A stretch of DNA of 64,000 nucleotides from assembly GCF_022179645.1 (NCBI RefSeq), contig NZ_BPRA01000017.1, positions 62,001-126,000 on the forward strand. Reading direction: 5' to 3'. A program made the position numbers and the translations under genes. The stretch comes from Methylobacterium thuringiense (GTDB taxonomy: Bacteria > Pseudomonadota > Alphaproteobacteria > Rhizobiales > Beijerinckiaceae). Within the stretch, counting starts at the first letter, position 1, and every line of letters starts with the position of its first letter. This document shows, piece by piece, positions 18,203 through 29,091 of the stretch. Below the pieces are notes generated by a model. The model ran no database searches. It saw nothing but the letters and a program-made list of their open reading frames with translations, and was not told the DNA's origin.

Positions 18203-19180
18203 TCAGTCGGTGATGGCCGACGCCGCGCCCTCGGGGTTCATCCCGTCCACTGGCGCGGGCCGCTTGCGCACGGGGCGCGGGGCGACGCTGGCGGTCGGCG
18301 CGCTGGTGTTGGCGCCGAGGCGGACGGCGAGCGCGATGGCGCGGACCTCGGTGAAGCGCAGGTGGCAGAAGCCGTGCGCGCCCTCGCGGGCATAGGTCCG
18401 GCAGAGGTCCTCGCGCTCGGAGGAGAAGGCGGCCTGCTCCTGCACCACGGGGCGGACGTCCTGCCCGCGCAGGCGCTGGGTCATGATCTTGTAGTTGTCG
18501 CGCACCGCCTTGTCGGCGACGCCGCGGGCGCCGTCGAACTCGCCGGCGCGCGGGATCAGCCCGGCGGCGGCCGGTCCCCACAGGCCCTTCGGCGTCGTGG
18601 CGCAGTCGGCGGCGGAGAAGGTGCAGACCGGGCTGCCGCCGAGCGGCGTGGCGATGACGCCGCCGTCGACCACCTCGAAGCGCAGCGGACATTCCGCCGC
18701 GGCCGCCTCGAGCCGCGCGACGCCCTCGGGCTTGCCCTCGGAGGTCAGGGTGACGCCGCCGCCCGCGTTGAGCTTCACCGTGCAGCTCTCGGTCGGCTGC
18801 GAGATCTTCGTGCCCGGCAGCGTCACCTTGGCCGTGACGCCGGCCCCGGCCTTCTCCAGCCTCAGGCCGCCGGTCAGGCCGTTGAGCATGAGATCCTGGC
18901 CGTAGACGTTGTCGTCGGCCGGCACCTTCAGCACCACCGGCTGGCGCGGCGGCGCGGGCGCCGCCGGCTTGGCGGCCTCGACATTCGGGTCGACGCCCCC
19001 CGGCTGAGCGGGCGGAGGCGCGATCGGCGTCCCGGGGATCGGCTGGCGCGGAACCGGGGGCCTGGCCGCACGCCCGATCCCGAACAGCTCCTCGAAGAAG
19101 TTCTGGGCGGCCGCCGGGCCGGTCATGGCGACGGGCAGCACGAGGGCCGCGAGCACGAGCAGGGTGCGGGGGAGGCGCAT
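18203..19180 (-). CDS. secreted protein of unknown function
   Basis: This 325-residue protein has a signal peptide (MRLPRTLLVLAALVLPVAMT, cleavage near AAA-QN) and a Pro-rich linker (residues 38-80). The central region, about residues 80-200, has six cysteines in all with the rest of the chain (for example ESCTVKL, AECPLRF, PVCTFSAADC). The C-terminal part contains VVQEQAAFSSEREDLCRTYAREGAHGFCHLRF. The central portion recalls AprI/inhibitor-like secreted barrels, a weak impression only. It ends 247 bp before accD and is transcribed alone. I assign no function. Confidence 0.6.
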   Translation of the reverse strand: MRLPRTLLVLAALVLPVAMTGPAAAQNFFEELFGIGRAARPPVPRQPIPGTPIAPPPAQPGGVDPNVEAAKPAAPAPPRQPVVLKVPADDNVYGQDLMLNGLTGGLRLEKAGAGVTAKVTLPGTKISQPTESCTVKLNAGGGVTLTSEGKPEGVARLEAAAAECPLRFEVVDGGVIATPLGGSPVCTFSAADCATTPKGLWGPAAAGLIPRAGEFDGARGVADKAVRDNYKIMTQRLRGQDVRPVVQEQAAFSSEREDLCRTYAREGAHGFCHLRFTEVRAIALAVRLGANTSAPTASVAPRPVRKRPAPVDGMNPEGAASAITD

Positions 19181-19391
19181 CGGAAGTCTCGCCCGAGGAG
19201 CGGAAAGGCGGCCGCCGCGACGCCGGTTTCGCGGGAGGCGCGAGGGCGTCGAGACGGCGGGGTCGGCCCGCGCTCTAGCACGCGACCCGTGGCGACGGCG
19301 TGGCGGGGCCGTAACATTTCGAGGGCACGGTCACCAATCGAACCGGAAAACCGGCGAAAACCGCCGGCTTGCGCCCGTCGCGCCCGACCGT

Positions 19392-19420
19392 CTTGCGGCC
19401 CCGCGACCACATTCATATAT
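19392..19420 (+). promoter_or_regulatory. sigma-32-like promoter candidate for dnaK
   Basis: CTTGCG (19392-19397) and CATATAT (19414-19420), 16 bp apart, resemble alphaproteobacterial RpoH promoters (CTTG and CNATAT-type boxes). The predicted start would leave a leader of about 160 nt before dnaK. No CIRCE inverted repeat (TTAGCACTC-type) is visible anywhere between 19181 and 19588, an interval that otherwise holds no gene. Confidence 0.45.
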
Positions 19421-19588
19421 CCGGCGAGGCACGGAGAGGGGCCGATCCGACCGGCACGCGGTGCGATCGCCTCCTCCTCCCGTTCCCACCGCTTTCAGAT
19501 TTGCATCGCCCGTTAAGCCTAGAGCCATGGGCCGAGCTGCTTCGGGGCTCGGCGGTCTGCTTGAACAGTCCAACAGAGGGATCCCACC

Positions 19589-21505
<1,917 letters not shown>

Positions 21506-21520
21506 ATCCGGCGCAGGACG

Positions 21521-21553
21521 CGGGGGCCGGAGCGATCCGGCCCCCGTTCGTTT
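21521..21553 (+). terminator. stem-loop terminator after dnaK
   Basis: An 11-bp perfect stem (CGGGGGCCGGA with TCCGGCCCCCG) and a GCGA loop span 21521-21546 and are followed by TTCGTTT. It starts about 15 bp after the dnaK stop. Confidence 0.75.
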
Positions 21554-21557
21554 CCAG

Positions 21558-21604
21558 GGCATCGGGCCGAAAGGCGGTTGCCGGCTTTCAGACGACCCGA
21601 TGCC
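21558..21604 (+). repeat. nested stem-loop in the dnaK-dnaJ spacer
   Basis: GGCATCGGG (21558-21566) pairs with CCCGATGCC (21596-21604). The interior contains a second helix (GAAAG with CTTTC). The GGCATCG unit recurs in the terminator just downstream. Confidence 0.55.
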
Positions 21605-21608
21605 GGGA

Positions 21609-21632
21609 CGATGCTTCCAGGCATCGTTTTTT
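21609..21632 (+). terminator. intrinsic terminator upstream of dnaJ
   Basis: CGATGC and GCATCG form a 6-bp stem with a 6-nt loop (21609-21626), followed by six T residues (21627-21632). It is a second transcription stop between dnaK and dnaJ. Confidence 0.65.
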
Positions 21633-21651
21633 CATGTGATGACGACGAAGA

Positions 21652-21682
21652 CTTGATCCCCGGGCCCCTCTCGGGGATCAAG
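21652..21682 (+). promoter_or_regulatory. stem-loop in the dnaJ leader
   Basis: CTTGATCCCCG (21652-21662) pairs perfectly with CGGGGATCAAG (21672-21682) around a 9-nt loop. It ends 26 bp before the dnaJ ATG and may shape dnaJ translation or mRNA stability; the function is inferred. Confidence 0.4.
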
Positions 21683-21708
21683 CATGTCGAGGGGTTTCGA
21701 GGGCCGGT

Positions 21709-22872
21709 ATGTCGAAGCGGGACTATTACGAGGTCCTCGGCGTCACCAAGACGGTGACGGAAGTCGAGTTGAAGGTGGCCTTTCGCAAGCTGGCGATGGT
21801 CCACCATCCCGACCGGAACCCCGGCAACAAGGAATCGGAGATCGCCTTCAAGGAGGTGAACGAGGCCTATCAGTGCCTCTCCGACGGCCAGAAGCGCGCC
21901 GCCTACGACCGCTTCGGCCATGCCGCGTTCCAGCAGGGCGGCCAGGGCGGCCCCGGATTCGGCAACGAGTTCGGCGACTTCATGTCGGACATCTTCGAGA
22001 ACTTCTTCGGGGACGGACGTGGGCAGCCGGGCGGTGGCGCCGGGGCCGGTCGCGGCCGCGGTGGTGCGCCGGGCCGCGAGCGCGGCGCCGACCTGCGCTT
22101 CAACCTCGAAATCTCGTTGGAAGAGGCCTTCTCCGGCAAGACCGAGGCGATCAAGATCCCGACCTCGATCGCCTGCGAGCCCTGCTCCGGCACCGGCGCC
22201 AAGCCCGGCTCGAAGGCTCGCCCCTGCTCGACCTGCGGCGGCTACGGCCGCGTGCGCGCGGCACAGGGCTTCTTCGCCATCGAGCGGACCTGCCCGAACT
22301 GCCACGGCCGCGGCGAGGTGATCGACGATCCCTGCCCGTCCTGCTCCGGGGCCGGCCGCGTCACCCGCGAGCGGAACCTCTCGATCAACGTGCCGGCCGG
22401 GGTCGACGACGGCCTGCGTATCCGGCTCGCCGGCGAGGGCGAGAGCGGCCTGCGCGGCGGGCCTTCGGGCGACCTCTACGTGTTTCTCTCGATCGCGCCG
22501 CACACCTTCTTCCAGCGCGACGGCGCTGACCTGTTCTGTCGCGTGCCGATCTCGATGGTCACTGCGGCGCTGGCCGGTGAGATCACCGTGCCGGTGATCG
22601 ACGGCACCCAGACACAGGTGCGCATCCCCGCCGGCACGCAGGCCGGGAAGCAGTTCCGCATCAAGGGCAAGGGCATGCCGGTGCTGCGCACGCGCGAGGT
22701 CGGCGACCTCTACATCCAGGTCTCCGTCGAGACTCCGCAGAACCTGACCAAGCGCCAGCGCGAGCTGCTGCAGGAATTCGACCAGTCGGCCTCCGCCGAG
22801 AACCACCCCGAGAGCGCCGGGTTCTTTTCCAAGGTGAAGGACTTTTTCGTCGCCGGCACGGGGCGTCCCTGA
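21709..22872 (+). CDS. dnaJ: molecular chaperone DnaJ
   Basis: DnaJ (Hsp40) delivers clients to DnaK and stimulates its ATPase. The 387-residue protein has an N-terminal J domain with the HPD motif ([10 protein letters not shown]), a Gly/Phe-rich linker (about 75-125), and four zinc-binding repeats ([36 protein letters not shown]). The C-terminal substrate-binding domains follow. It is a complete type I DnaJ. It follows dnaK on the same strand, but two terminator-like hairpins lie between, so partial read-through or a separate promoter is likely. Confidence 0.97.
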   Translation: MSKRDYYEVLGVTKTVTEVELKVAFRKLAMVHHPDRNPGNKESEIAFKEVNEAYQCLSDGQKRAAYDRFGHAAFQQGGQGGPGFGNEFGDFMSDIFENFFGDGRGQPGGGAGAGRGRGGAPGRERGADLRFNLEISLEEAFSGKTEAIKIPTSIACEPCSGTGAKPGSKARPCSTCGGYGRVRAAQGFFAIERTCPNCHGRGEVIDDPCPSCSGAGRVTRERNLSINVPAGVDDGLRIRLAGEGESGLRGGPSGDLYVFLSIAPHTFFQRDGADLFCRVPISMVTAALAGEITVPVIDGTQTQVRIPAGTQAGKQFRIKGKGMPVLRTREVGDLYIQVSVETPQNLTKRQRELLQEFDQSASAENHPESAGFFSKVKDFFVAGTGRP

Positions 22873-22997
22873 TCGCAAGGGTGGCGGCCGGCCCGCGACG
22901 ACCGGTCTAAGGCTCCTGGGTCCGGATTCTCGCCTGCGGCGAGCCCGGACCCGCGCTGCACGCTGACGCCCCCTGCCCGCGAAAAAGACAGGCGCGC

Positions 22998-24212
22998 ATG
23001 ACGGAGAACGCTCCCGGGACGAACGGTCCCCTCGCCGGCCTCAGGGTGATCGAGCTCGCCCACATCATGGCCGGCCCGGTCTGCGGGCTGATGCTCGGCG
23101 ACATGGGCGCCGAGGTGATCAAGGTCGAGAAGGTCGACGGCGGCGACGACACCCGCCGCTCGGTCCCGCCCGCCATCGCAGGCGAGAGCGCCGCCTACAT
23201 GATGATGAACCGCGGCAAGCGCGGGCTCGCCCTCGACCTCAAGAGCGCCGAGGGCAAGGCGATCTTTCGCCGGCTCCTCAGCGGCGCCGACGTGCTGATC
23301 GAGAACTACCGCGGCGGCACCATGGAAAAGCTCGGCCTCGGCTACGAGACCCTGCGCGTGGAGTTTCCGGGGCTGATCTACTGCGCGCTCTCGGGCTTCG
23401 GCCGCACCGGCCCCTATGCCGACCGGGCCGGGTTCGACCTCGTCGCGCAGGGTATGAGCGGGCTGATGAGCATCACCGGCGAGGGACCGGGCCGGCCGCC
23501 GATGAAATGCGGCCCGCCGGTCACCGACATCACCGCCGGCATCCTCGCGGCCATGGGCGTGCTCGCCGCCTACACGCACAAGCTCAGGACCGGCGAAGGC
23601 CAGGCCGTCGACACCTCGCTGTTCGAGGCCGGGATCACCCTGACCTACTGGCAATCTGCCATCGCCATGGCGACGGGCGCCGCGCCCGGGCCGATGGGCT
23701 CGGCCCATCCGCTCAACGCCCCCTACGAGGCCTTCGAGACGGCCGACGGCTGGATTACCATCGGCGCGGCCAACCAGACCAACTGGCTGCGCCTGCTCGC
23801 CGTGCTCGGGGCGGAGGATCTGTCCGGCGACCCACGCTTCGCGACGAACCGCGACCGCATGGCCCACCGCGAGATTCTCGCCGCAGCGCTCGCCCCCCAT
23901 TTCCGACAGGCGACCTCCGAAAGCTGGCTGGTGCGGCTGGAGGCCGGCGGCGTACCGGCCGGCCCGGTCCTCGACGTCGCCGCCATGCATCGCGACCCGC
24001 AGACGCGCGCCCGCGCGATGGTGGTGGAGGTCGACCACCCGAAGGCCGGTCGCATGACGACCCTCGGCCTCCCCGTGAAATTTTCGCAGACGCCCGGCCG
24101 GGTGCACGGCCCGGCCCCGCTCTTCGGCGAGCACAGCCGCACCATCCTGAGCGAGGCCGGCTACGACGCGGCGGCGATCAAGGGCTTTTTCGCCAAGGGC
24201 GTCGTGCGCTGA
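22998..24212 (+). CDS. CaiB/BaiF (class III) CoA transferase
   Basis: The 404-residue protein is a family III CoA transferase, an enzyme class that moves CoA between carboxylic acids through an aspartyl-CoA thioester. It shows the N-terminal [16 protein letters not shown], the [12 protein letters not shown] block, and [21 protein letters not shown] (split here at positions 135-154). Asp147 of this block matches the catalytic Asp of formyl-CoA transferase. The substrate cannot be told from the sequence; formyl-CoA, crotonobetainyl-CoA and dicarboxylic acid transferases all share these motifs. It stands alone between dnaJ and a convergent secreted-protein gene. Confidence 0.88.
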   Translation: MTENAPGTNGPLAGLRVIELAHIMAGPVCGLMLGDMGAEVIKVEKVDGGDDTRRSVPPAIAGESAAYMMMNRGKRGLALDLKSAEGKAIFRRLLSGADVLIENYRGGTMEKLGLGYETLRVEFPGLIYCALSGFGRTGPYADRAGFDLVAQGMSGLMSITGEGPGRPPMKCGPPVTDITAGILAAMGVLAAYTHKLRTGEGQAVDTSLFEAGITLTYWQSAIAMATGAAPGPMGSAHPLNAPYEAFETADGWITIGAANQTNWLRLLAVLGAEDLSGDPRFATNRDRMAHREILAAALAPHFRQATSESWLVRLEAGGVPAGPVLDVAAMHRDPQTRARAMVVEVDHPKAGRMTTLGLPVKFSQTPGRVHGPAPLFGEHSRTILSEAGYDAAAIKGFFAKGVVR

Positions 24213-24343
24213 ACCGCAGGATCGCGGAATCCTGCCGGACTTCGGAAGTTTTTCGTTCGATCAAGCGGGCGGACGGCGCCTCCCCTCGCCCTCTCAGAGC
24301 GAAGAGGAGCCTTCCTCGACCGAGCCGATGAACCGGAACGCCT

Positions 24344-24817
24344 TCACGGCTTCATCACCGAGGGCGGATTGCCGTCGGTGACGAACTCGGCCGCGAAGGT
24401 GCCGCCCTGGGTGTCGGCCTTGCAGCTCACTGAGCCCGGCCGCGCATAGGGATTGGTGAACCGGCAGGTTCCCACCGCCCTGGTGCGGTCGAACTGCCCC
24501 TTGAACCCGAAAATCACCCCGTCGACCGGCTGCACGGCCGTATCCGGATCGGGTTTGATCTGGCTGCTGCCCATGCCGGTGAAGGTCAGGGCCGCGCCGT
24601 CGCCGGTGACGAAGTAGAACCCGACCCGGCCGGTCGCGTAGCTGGTGTTGAGCAGCGTCCCCTTGCACTGGCCGGTGACGTCCCGGCCGCCGATCACGAG
24701 GCGCTCGCAGGTCCCGCTCACCGTCGCCAGGGTCGGCACCTCCGCGCCCTTCGGCGCGGCCGCCGCACCCCCGGCGAGAACCGCATGGACGCCGAGGATG
24801 AGGAACGACCGGATCAT
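24344..24817 (-). CDS. secreted protein of unknown function
   Basis: The 157-residue product has a short signal peptide (MIRSFLILGVHAVLAGGAAAA). A compact domain follows with four cysteines in two likely pairs (SGTCERLVIGG and TGQCKGTL, then GTCRFTNPYARPGSVSCKAD). Beta-strand-like stretches suggest a small disulfide-stabilised periplasmic fold. I have an impression of similar uncharacterised proteins in Rhizobiales but no family name. It is convergent with the CoA transferase and lies downstream of tRNA-Glu on the same strand. Confidence 0.6.
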   Translation of the reverse strand: MIRSFLILGVHAVLAGGAAAAPKGAEVPTLATVSGTCERLVIGGRDVTGQCKGTLLNTSYATGRVGFYFVTGDGAALTFTGMGSSQIKPDPDTAVQPVDGVIFGFKGQFDRTRAVGTCRFTNPYARPGSVSCKADTQGGTFAAEFVTDGNPPSVMKP

Positions 24818-24878
24818 CCGGCCAGGATAGCCGCCAGGACTTATCGAGCGGTGAAGGCCGGAGCGAAGTGGGGGAGAG

Positions 24879-24953
24879 TGGCGCGCCCTGCGGGAATCGA
24901 ACCCGCCTTTTCAGCGTGAAAGGCTGACGTCCTAACCGATAGACGAAGGGCGC
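24879..24953 (-). tRNA. tRNA-Glu (anticodon UUC)
   Basis: The minus strand folds as a tRNA. The acceptor pairs GCGCCCT (24947-24953) with AGGGCGC (24883-24889), with a G discriminator and an encoded CCA (24879-24881). The anticodon loop reads CTTTCAC (anticodon TTC), and the T arm contains the GGTTCGATTCC signature. Glu tRNA is also the precursor in C5 heme synthesis, but this genome encodes the ALAS route. Confidence 0.95.
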
Positions 24954-25095
24954 TTGCTCTAGGCGGATCGGTCTATAGTCGGCCCGGGCGGCTACGGCAA
25001 CGGCCTCGTGGCGGGTTCTTGCACGAGAGGGCGGCTTGACGCGGGCGGCGGATGCCGGTCTGTCGCCGCACGGCATCATTTTTCACGAGCGGTTC

Positions 25096-25908
25096 ATGAC
25101 TTCCCGACGCGACGGCCCGCCCCGGTTCCAGGGCGCAGCCAAGTACCGGCACCGGCCACAGGGCCACAGGCCGGGCGGGCCGGCGGCCCGCGAGGGGCTC
25201 GACCACGTCGTGCTCTACGGCTGGCACCCGGTCTCCGAGGCGCTGGCGAACACGGCGCGCGGACTGCACCGGCTGCTCGCGACCGAGAACGGCATCGCCC
25301 GGCTGAAGGAGGAGCTCGGTACGCTGCGCATCGAGCCCGAGCTCGTCAAGCCGAGCGCGATCAACGCGCTGCTCGGAGCCGACGCGGTCCACCAGGGGCT
25401 CTATCTCGAGGCCGAGCACCTGCCGGCCCCGGCGATCGACTCCGTGCCCGAGGACGCGCTGCTCGTCGCTCTCGACCAGATCACCGACCCGCACAATGTC
25501 GGCGCGATCGTGCGCACGGCCGCGGCCTTCGGCGTGACCGCTATCGTCACCACGGCGCGCCACGCACCGAACGCAACCGGCGTCATGGCGAAATCCGCCT
25601 CGGGCGGGCTGGAGCACGTGCCGATGATCGTGGTGCGCAACCTCGCCGAGGCGCTGATCGCCCTGGGCGAGCGCGGTTTCGCCCGCATCGGGCTCGACTC
25701 GGAGGCCGAGACGCCGCTCGACGCCGTCGAGAAGCGGGCCGGCATGGTCGTGGTGCTCGGTGCCGAGGGCAAGGGCCTGCGCCAGCGCACCCGCGAGTGC
25801 TGCGACGTGCTCGCCCGGATCGACTTCACCGGCGCGATCCGCAGCGTGAACGTCTCGAACGCCGCCGCGATCAGCCTCTACGCCCTGACCCGCGGCCGGA
25901 ACGGCTGA
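25096..25908 (+). CDS. rlmB: 23S rRNA 2'-O-ribose methyltransferase, TrmH/RlmB family
   Basis: This SpoU-family enzyme probably methylates the 2'-hydroxyl of a guanosine in 23S rRNA, as RlmB does at G2251. From the ATG at 25096 it has 270 residues. A basic Arg/Gly-rich N-terminal tail is followed by the substrate-binding subdomain (YGWHPVSEALAN) and the knotted catalytic domain. That domain has motif 1 ITDPHNVGAIVRTAAAFG, motif 2 VVLGAEGKGL and motif 3 SVNVSNAAAISLYAL. An ATG at 25036 would add 20 non-conserved residues. It is divergent from the tRNA-Glu gene. Confidence 0.85.
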   Translation: MTSRRDGPPRFQGAAKYRHRPQGHRPGGPAAREGLDHVVLYGWHPVSEALANTARGLHRLLATENGIARLKEELGTLRIEPELVKPSAINALLGADAVHQGLYLEAEHLPAPAIDSVPEDALLVALDQITDPHNVGAIVRTAAAFGVTAIVTTARHAPNATGVMAKSASGGLEHVPMIVVRNLAEALIALGERGFARIGLDSEAETPLDAVEKRAGMVVVLGAEGKGLRQRTRECCDVLARIDFTGAIRSVNVSNAAAISLYALTRGRNG

Positions 25909-26018
25909 CACCGCGGGATCATCGGCGACGCGCGGACGCCGAACGCATCGACGCGTCGCGTCTAGAGCCGTACCCGACCCGATTGCATCGGGCCGGCGTC
26001 TCTAAGCCTCTATTGTGA

Positions 26019-26064
26019 AGCGCTTTCTTTCGACCAACCGGCAACCACTTGGTCGGAAAGCGCT
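26019..26064. repeat. palindrome A
   Basis: AGCGCTTTC (26019-26027) and GAAAGCGCT (26056-26064) flank an inner pair CGACCAA/TTGGTCG around an 11-nt loop. It is the first of three adjacent palindromes between rlmB and the CYTH-CHAD gene. Confidence 0.75.
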
Positions 26065-26067
26065 CTA

Positions 26068-26117
26068 AGAGCAGGCTGCGAAAAAGTGGCAACAGTTTTT
26101 GGCGCGAAGCCTGCTCT
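26068..26117. repeat. palindrome B
   Basis: AGAGCAGGCT (26068-26077) pairs with AGCCTGCTCT (26108-26117), with an inner AAAAA/TTTTT helix. The layout (GAGC arm, AAAAGTGG-like centre, complementary arm) recalls the intergenic palindromic repeats common in Rhizobiales. Confidence 0.75.
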
Positions 26118-26130
26118 CAACTTTTGAATC

Positions 26131-26179
26131 GATCACGTTTTCTGCGATTTGATCGATTCGATCAAAACGCAGCGTGATC
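26131..26179. repeat. palindrome C
   Basis: GATCACG (26131-26137) pairs with CGTGATC (26173-26179). CTGCG/CGCAG and TTTGATCG/CGATCAAA extend the helix inward around an ATT loop. It abuts the stop of the CYTH-CHAD gene at 26184 and may act as its terminator. Confidence 0.75.
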
Positions 26180-26183
26180 TAGG

Positions 26184-27767
26184 TCAGCGCCAGAACGGCC
26201 GGACGTCGACGAGGGCCTCGTGCGCGGCATCCGCCTTCCGGAGGAGCGCGCCGGCGTGGACGTCGGCCTCGGCGTCCGCGGCGGTGAGGCCCGCGGCGAA
26301 CAGAGCGGCGCCCGTCGGCGGCTCGGCACCTCCGCCCACCTTGTCCTCTCCCTTGCCGTCCCTGGCCGCCACGAGGCGGTGGGCGATCTCATGCGCAGTC
26401 GAGAGGTCGTTCAGGGCGCCGAGATGGTCCTGCAGGTCCGACAGCGCACCGACGAAGGTCTTGTGGCGCTTGGCGGCCTTCTTCTCCGGGAAGAGCGGGC
26501 CGAAGAACTCGGCGCCGTAGCGCAGCTTCTTCGCCTCGATGCGCACGCGGTGGCGCGCCTCGGGCTCGAGCCGGGCGAGATGGCGGCCGTGCTTCTTCAC
26601 GCGGCGGCGCAGCCTTTCCAGCACGGTGGCGGCGAAATCGCGGGCCGCACGATCGCGGCCGGCGACACCCTTACCCGCGCGCCAGGGGCCGGCCTCGATC
26701 CAGATCACGAGGTCGATGAGGAGGCCGCGCCAGGGCGCGCCGTCGAGGATCGCGAACACGGCCGCGTAGGCCTCCTCGCGCTCGGCGCCGAGGCGCTCCT
26801 TCAGGTCGTGCAGGCCGGGTTCGTCCGGGCGGCGCTCGATCTCGGCGGGCAGGGTCTCGCCGAGGAAGACGTCGAGGTTGCGCGCGGTGCCGAACGGCTC
26901 GGTGACCCGCTTGATCGTCTCGCGAAGCCCCTGCGCCGTCTCGTCGTGCTGGAGCAGCGGCTTGAACAGGGTGAAAGCCGAGCGCAGGCGGCGGAGCGCC
27001 ACGCGCATCTGGTGCAGAGCCTCCGGCGCGCGGCCGTGCCGAAACACGTCTTCGTTGAGGCGCAGGTGCCGCAGGCAGGCCTTCGCGATCGCCGCAAAGG
27101 CCTCGCCCGCGAGGATGTCTTCAGCGAGGGCGGGGGGCTCGGCCTTGCTCGGCTTGCGCAGGCGATCGGCGATCAGCGCGTAGCCGCGCTCGCCCTTGCT
27201 CAGCACGCCGAGGCGCAGCGGCGCGCTCTCGCTGAGCGTCCTGGCCAACGCGAAGAGGTCGGCGGGGCTGCCGTCGTCGAGCTCCAGTTCGACCTCGCAG
27301 AGCGGCACGTCGCCGTTGGCGGTCTCGACCCGGCCGACGTCGAGCGTCGCGACGATGCGGGACTCGCCATGGCGGATCGGCCGGCGGCTGCGCTCGACCA
27401 TGGTGCGGAACAACGGCGTCAGGTCCGGCGACTTCGCCTCGGCCAGGATCGCGGCGGCGGGCGTGTCGGCGAGCAGAGCGAGATCCGGCTCCGGGCCGGC
27501 GACGTCCCATTCCCATTCGGCCCGGTCGAACAGGCCGATCGCCGCGGGTGCGGCCGATTTCAGGGTCTGAATGGTACGCTCGCCCTCCCGGCGCAGGCGC
27601 AGCGACAGGCCGGCCGCGTGGAGGTCGCGCTCCGGCGTGTCGAGATAGGTGGTGTCGAGGATGCCGGTCGTGGCCTCCCCGGCCTGAAGCAGGGGGTGGC
27701 CGGCCAGCGCGGTGAGGTCAGGGCCGTCGCATTCCAGTTTCAGTTCGATCTCACGCGGCGTCTGCAT
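26184..27767 (-). CDS. CYTH and CHAD domain protein (inorganic triphosphatase-like)
   Basis: The 527-residue protein starts MQTPREIELKLECDGPDL, the ExExK signature of the CYTH triphosphate-tunnel fold (about 1-200), which in YgiF-type enzymes hydrolyses inorganic triphosphate. A second helical CHAD domain (about 225-510) has conserved histidines and basic patches (LHQMRVALRRLRSAFTLF, HRVRIEAKKLRYGAEFF). CHAD domains bind polyphosphate. The combination suggests work on polyphosphate or triphosphate. The open frame continues far upstream, but the CYTH start at 27767 is the natural one. It stands alone, followed by the palindromes. Confidence 0.88.
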   Translation of the reverse strand: MQTPREIELKLECDGPDLTALAGHPLLQAGEATTGILDTTYLDTPERDLHAAGLSLRLRREGERTIQTLKSAAPAAIGLFDRAEWEWDVAGPEPDLALLADTPAAAILAEAKSPDLTPLFRTMVERSRRPIRHGESRIVATLDVGRVETANGDVPLCEVELELDDGSPADLFALARTLSESAPLRLGVLSKGERGYALIADRLRKPSKAEPPALAEDILAGEAFAAIAKACLRHLRLNEDVFRHGRAPEALHQMRVALRRLRSAFTLFKPLLQHDETAQGLRETIKRVTEPFGTARNLDVFLGETLPAEIERRPDEPGLHDLKERLGAEREEAYAAVFAILDGAPWRGLLIDLVIWIEAGPWRAGKGVAGRDRAARDFAATVLERLRRRVKKHGRHLARLEPEARHRVRIEAKKLRYGAEFFGPLFPEKKAAKRHKTFVGALSDLQDHLGALNDLSTAHEIAHRLVAARDGKGEDKVGGGAEPPTGAALFAAGLTAADAEADVHAGALLRKADAAHEALVDVRPFWR

Positions 27768-28106
27768 GCCGTGGCCCGTTCTCCGCTCGCCGTCGGCACG
27801 CCCCCGGCGGCAGGGTTGCCGCTGCGGTGGACGCGTTCGCCGACGGTGTCCTTGTCCGTCTAGCGCGGCAGGGGCCGTTCGGCGAGACCGCCCGGACGGC
27901 TCGGGCCGGCGCGGCCACAGCCATTCACGCCGGGACGGCTCGCGGGCAGCCGAATTCCATGTCCGCATCCACCCGATTCGATGGACCTCTGGTCCGGTTT
28001 TGGTTAAGATCCCGCGATCGTTCGCCACCCGAGCCCGACGCCGTTCCGCCACGGGACGGCACCTTTTGGCGGCTTGGGACTCGCGCGACGTTTCGGGAGA
28101 GTGGCC
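27768..28106. other. divergent intergenic region, nothing further recognised
   Basis: About 340 bp lie between the divergent CYTH-CHAD gene and the secreted-protein gene at 28107. It should hold both promoters, but I could not assign boxes with confidence. Confidence 0.4.
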
Positions 28107-28826
28107 ATGTCGGTCGTAACGCGGTGCGGGGCCGTCAGCCTCATGCTGGGCCTCCTTCTCGGTGCAGCCCCGGTCCTCGCGCAGACGAAGGCGAGTGAGA
28201 CGTCCGGCTCGTCGTGGACCGACCCGCCGGTACGTGGCTCGGCCGGGCCCGAGACACCTTCCACGGCCAAGGAGATACCTGGCCCGGTCACGCCGGTGGA
28301 GGGCAAGGCCGGGACGACGGCGCCAACCGACGCCGCAAAGCCGACGCAGGAGACGGCCTCGGCGCCGGCCACGACTCCCGCAGAGCGGGCGGCGGCCAGC
28401 CTCGGCGTCAAGCCGGTCGCGGCAAGCCGGCGATCCGAAGCGTCGAACCGGTCGCGTCGCCCCGTCGTGCGGCCGCGCATGGTCGAGAAACCGATGGTCA
28501 TCTCCCGGCGGCCAGCGCGGATCGTCGAACGCCCCGCGCGCCGGTTGGCACAGCAATACAGGTCGGGCCCCGTCGGCAGCAGCCGCGCCTTCGCAGCGGA
28601 ACCCCAGTCACCCTACAGCCCGTATCGGGCCTACGCCGCCACGGCCTCGAACCGGCGTCTGGCGGGCTGGGGCGGGCTGATCGACGAAGACCGTGCAGGC
28701 CGAACCGCCCGAGCCCGCGAGGCCGGCTACACGGTGATGCGCATGCGAACCTACGAATACCCGGACGGGACCCGTGTTCAGCGCCTGACACCGTTCGGCG
28801 GCGGAGGGTTCGGAGACCTCGACTGA
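28107..28826 (+). CDS. secreted Pro/Ala/Arg-rich protein of unknown function
   Basis: The 239-residue protein starts at the ATG at 28107 behind a GGGAGAG ribosome-binding site. Its signal peptide is MSVVTRCGAVSLMLGLLLGA, with cleavage likely at VLA-QT. The middle (25-100) is low-complexity Thr/Pro/Ala, followed by an Arg-rich segment (105-150) and a Tyr/Ala region. The C-terminal part (MRMRTYEYPDGTRVQRLTPF) is the only stretch that looks folded. No family recognised; probably periplasmic and partly disordered. Confidence 0.55.
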   Translation: MSVVTRCGAVSLMLGLLLGAAPVLAQTKASETSGSSWTDPPVRGSAGPETPSTAKEIPGPVTPVEGKAGTTAPTDAAKPTQETASAPATTPAERAAASLGVKPVAASRRSEASNRSRRPVVRPRMVEKPMVISRRPARIVERPARRLAQQYRSGPVGSSRAFAAEPQSPYSPYRAYAATASNRRLAGWGGLIDEDRAGRTARAREAGYTVMRMRTYEYPDGTRVQRLTPFGGGGFGDLD

Positions 28827-28857
28827 GAGATCCGGGCCGGGCGGTCGTTGATCCGGT

Positions 28858-29091
28858 TCAGCGAAGCCGGCCGGGCCGGGCGGGCTCGAACACGATACGC
28901 CGGTGGAACGCGCACCAGCTCTTGCCGTCGGCGACGGGAGCGCCGCAGCAGAGCGCCTGATCGTTCGGCTCGCCGATGATGAACTTGCAGACGAACGCAC
29001 CCGACTGCGCGAACGGCACACGGAGCTTGGCGGACGGCTCTGCGATCGGATCGGCCTCGCTGATCTGCGACATGCGCACAAGCTGGTTCAT
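28858..29091 (-). CDS. GcrA C-terminal-like small protein
   Basis: The 77-residue protein resembles only the C-terminal part of GcrA, the alphaproteobacterial cell-cycle regulator. The stretch CKFIIGEPNDQALCCG and the following SWCAFHRRIVF give a C-x(n)-CCG-x(n)-C-x2-H pattern like the GcrA tail, which contacts sigma-70. The N-terminal DNA-binding helix-turn-helix of full-length GcrA (about 170 residues) is absent. Starts at 29172 and 29073 are also possible; none has a strong ribosome-binding site. It is divergent from pit. A regulatory role without DNA binding is speculative. Confidence 0.55.
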   Translation of the reverse strand: MNQLVRMSQISEADPIAEPSAKLRVPFAQSGAFVCKFIIGEPNDQALCCGAPVADGKSWCAFHRRIVFEPARPGRLR

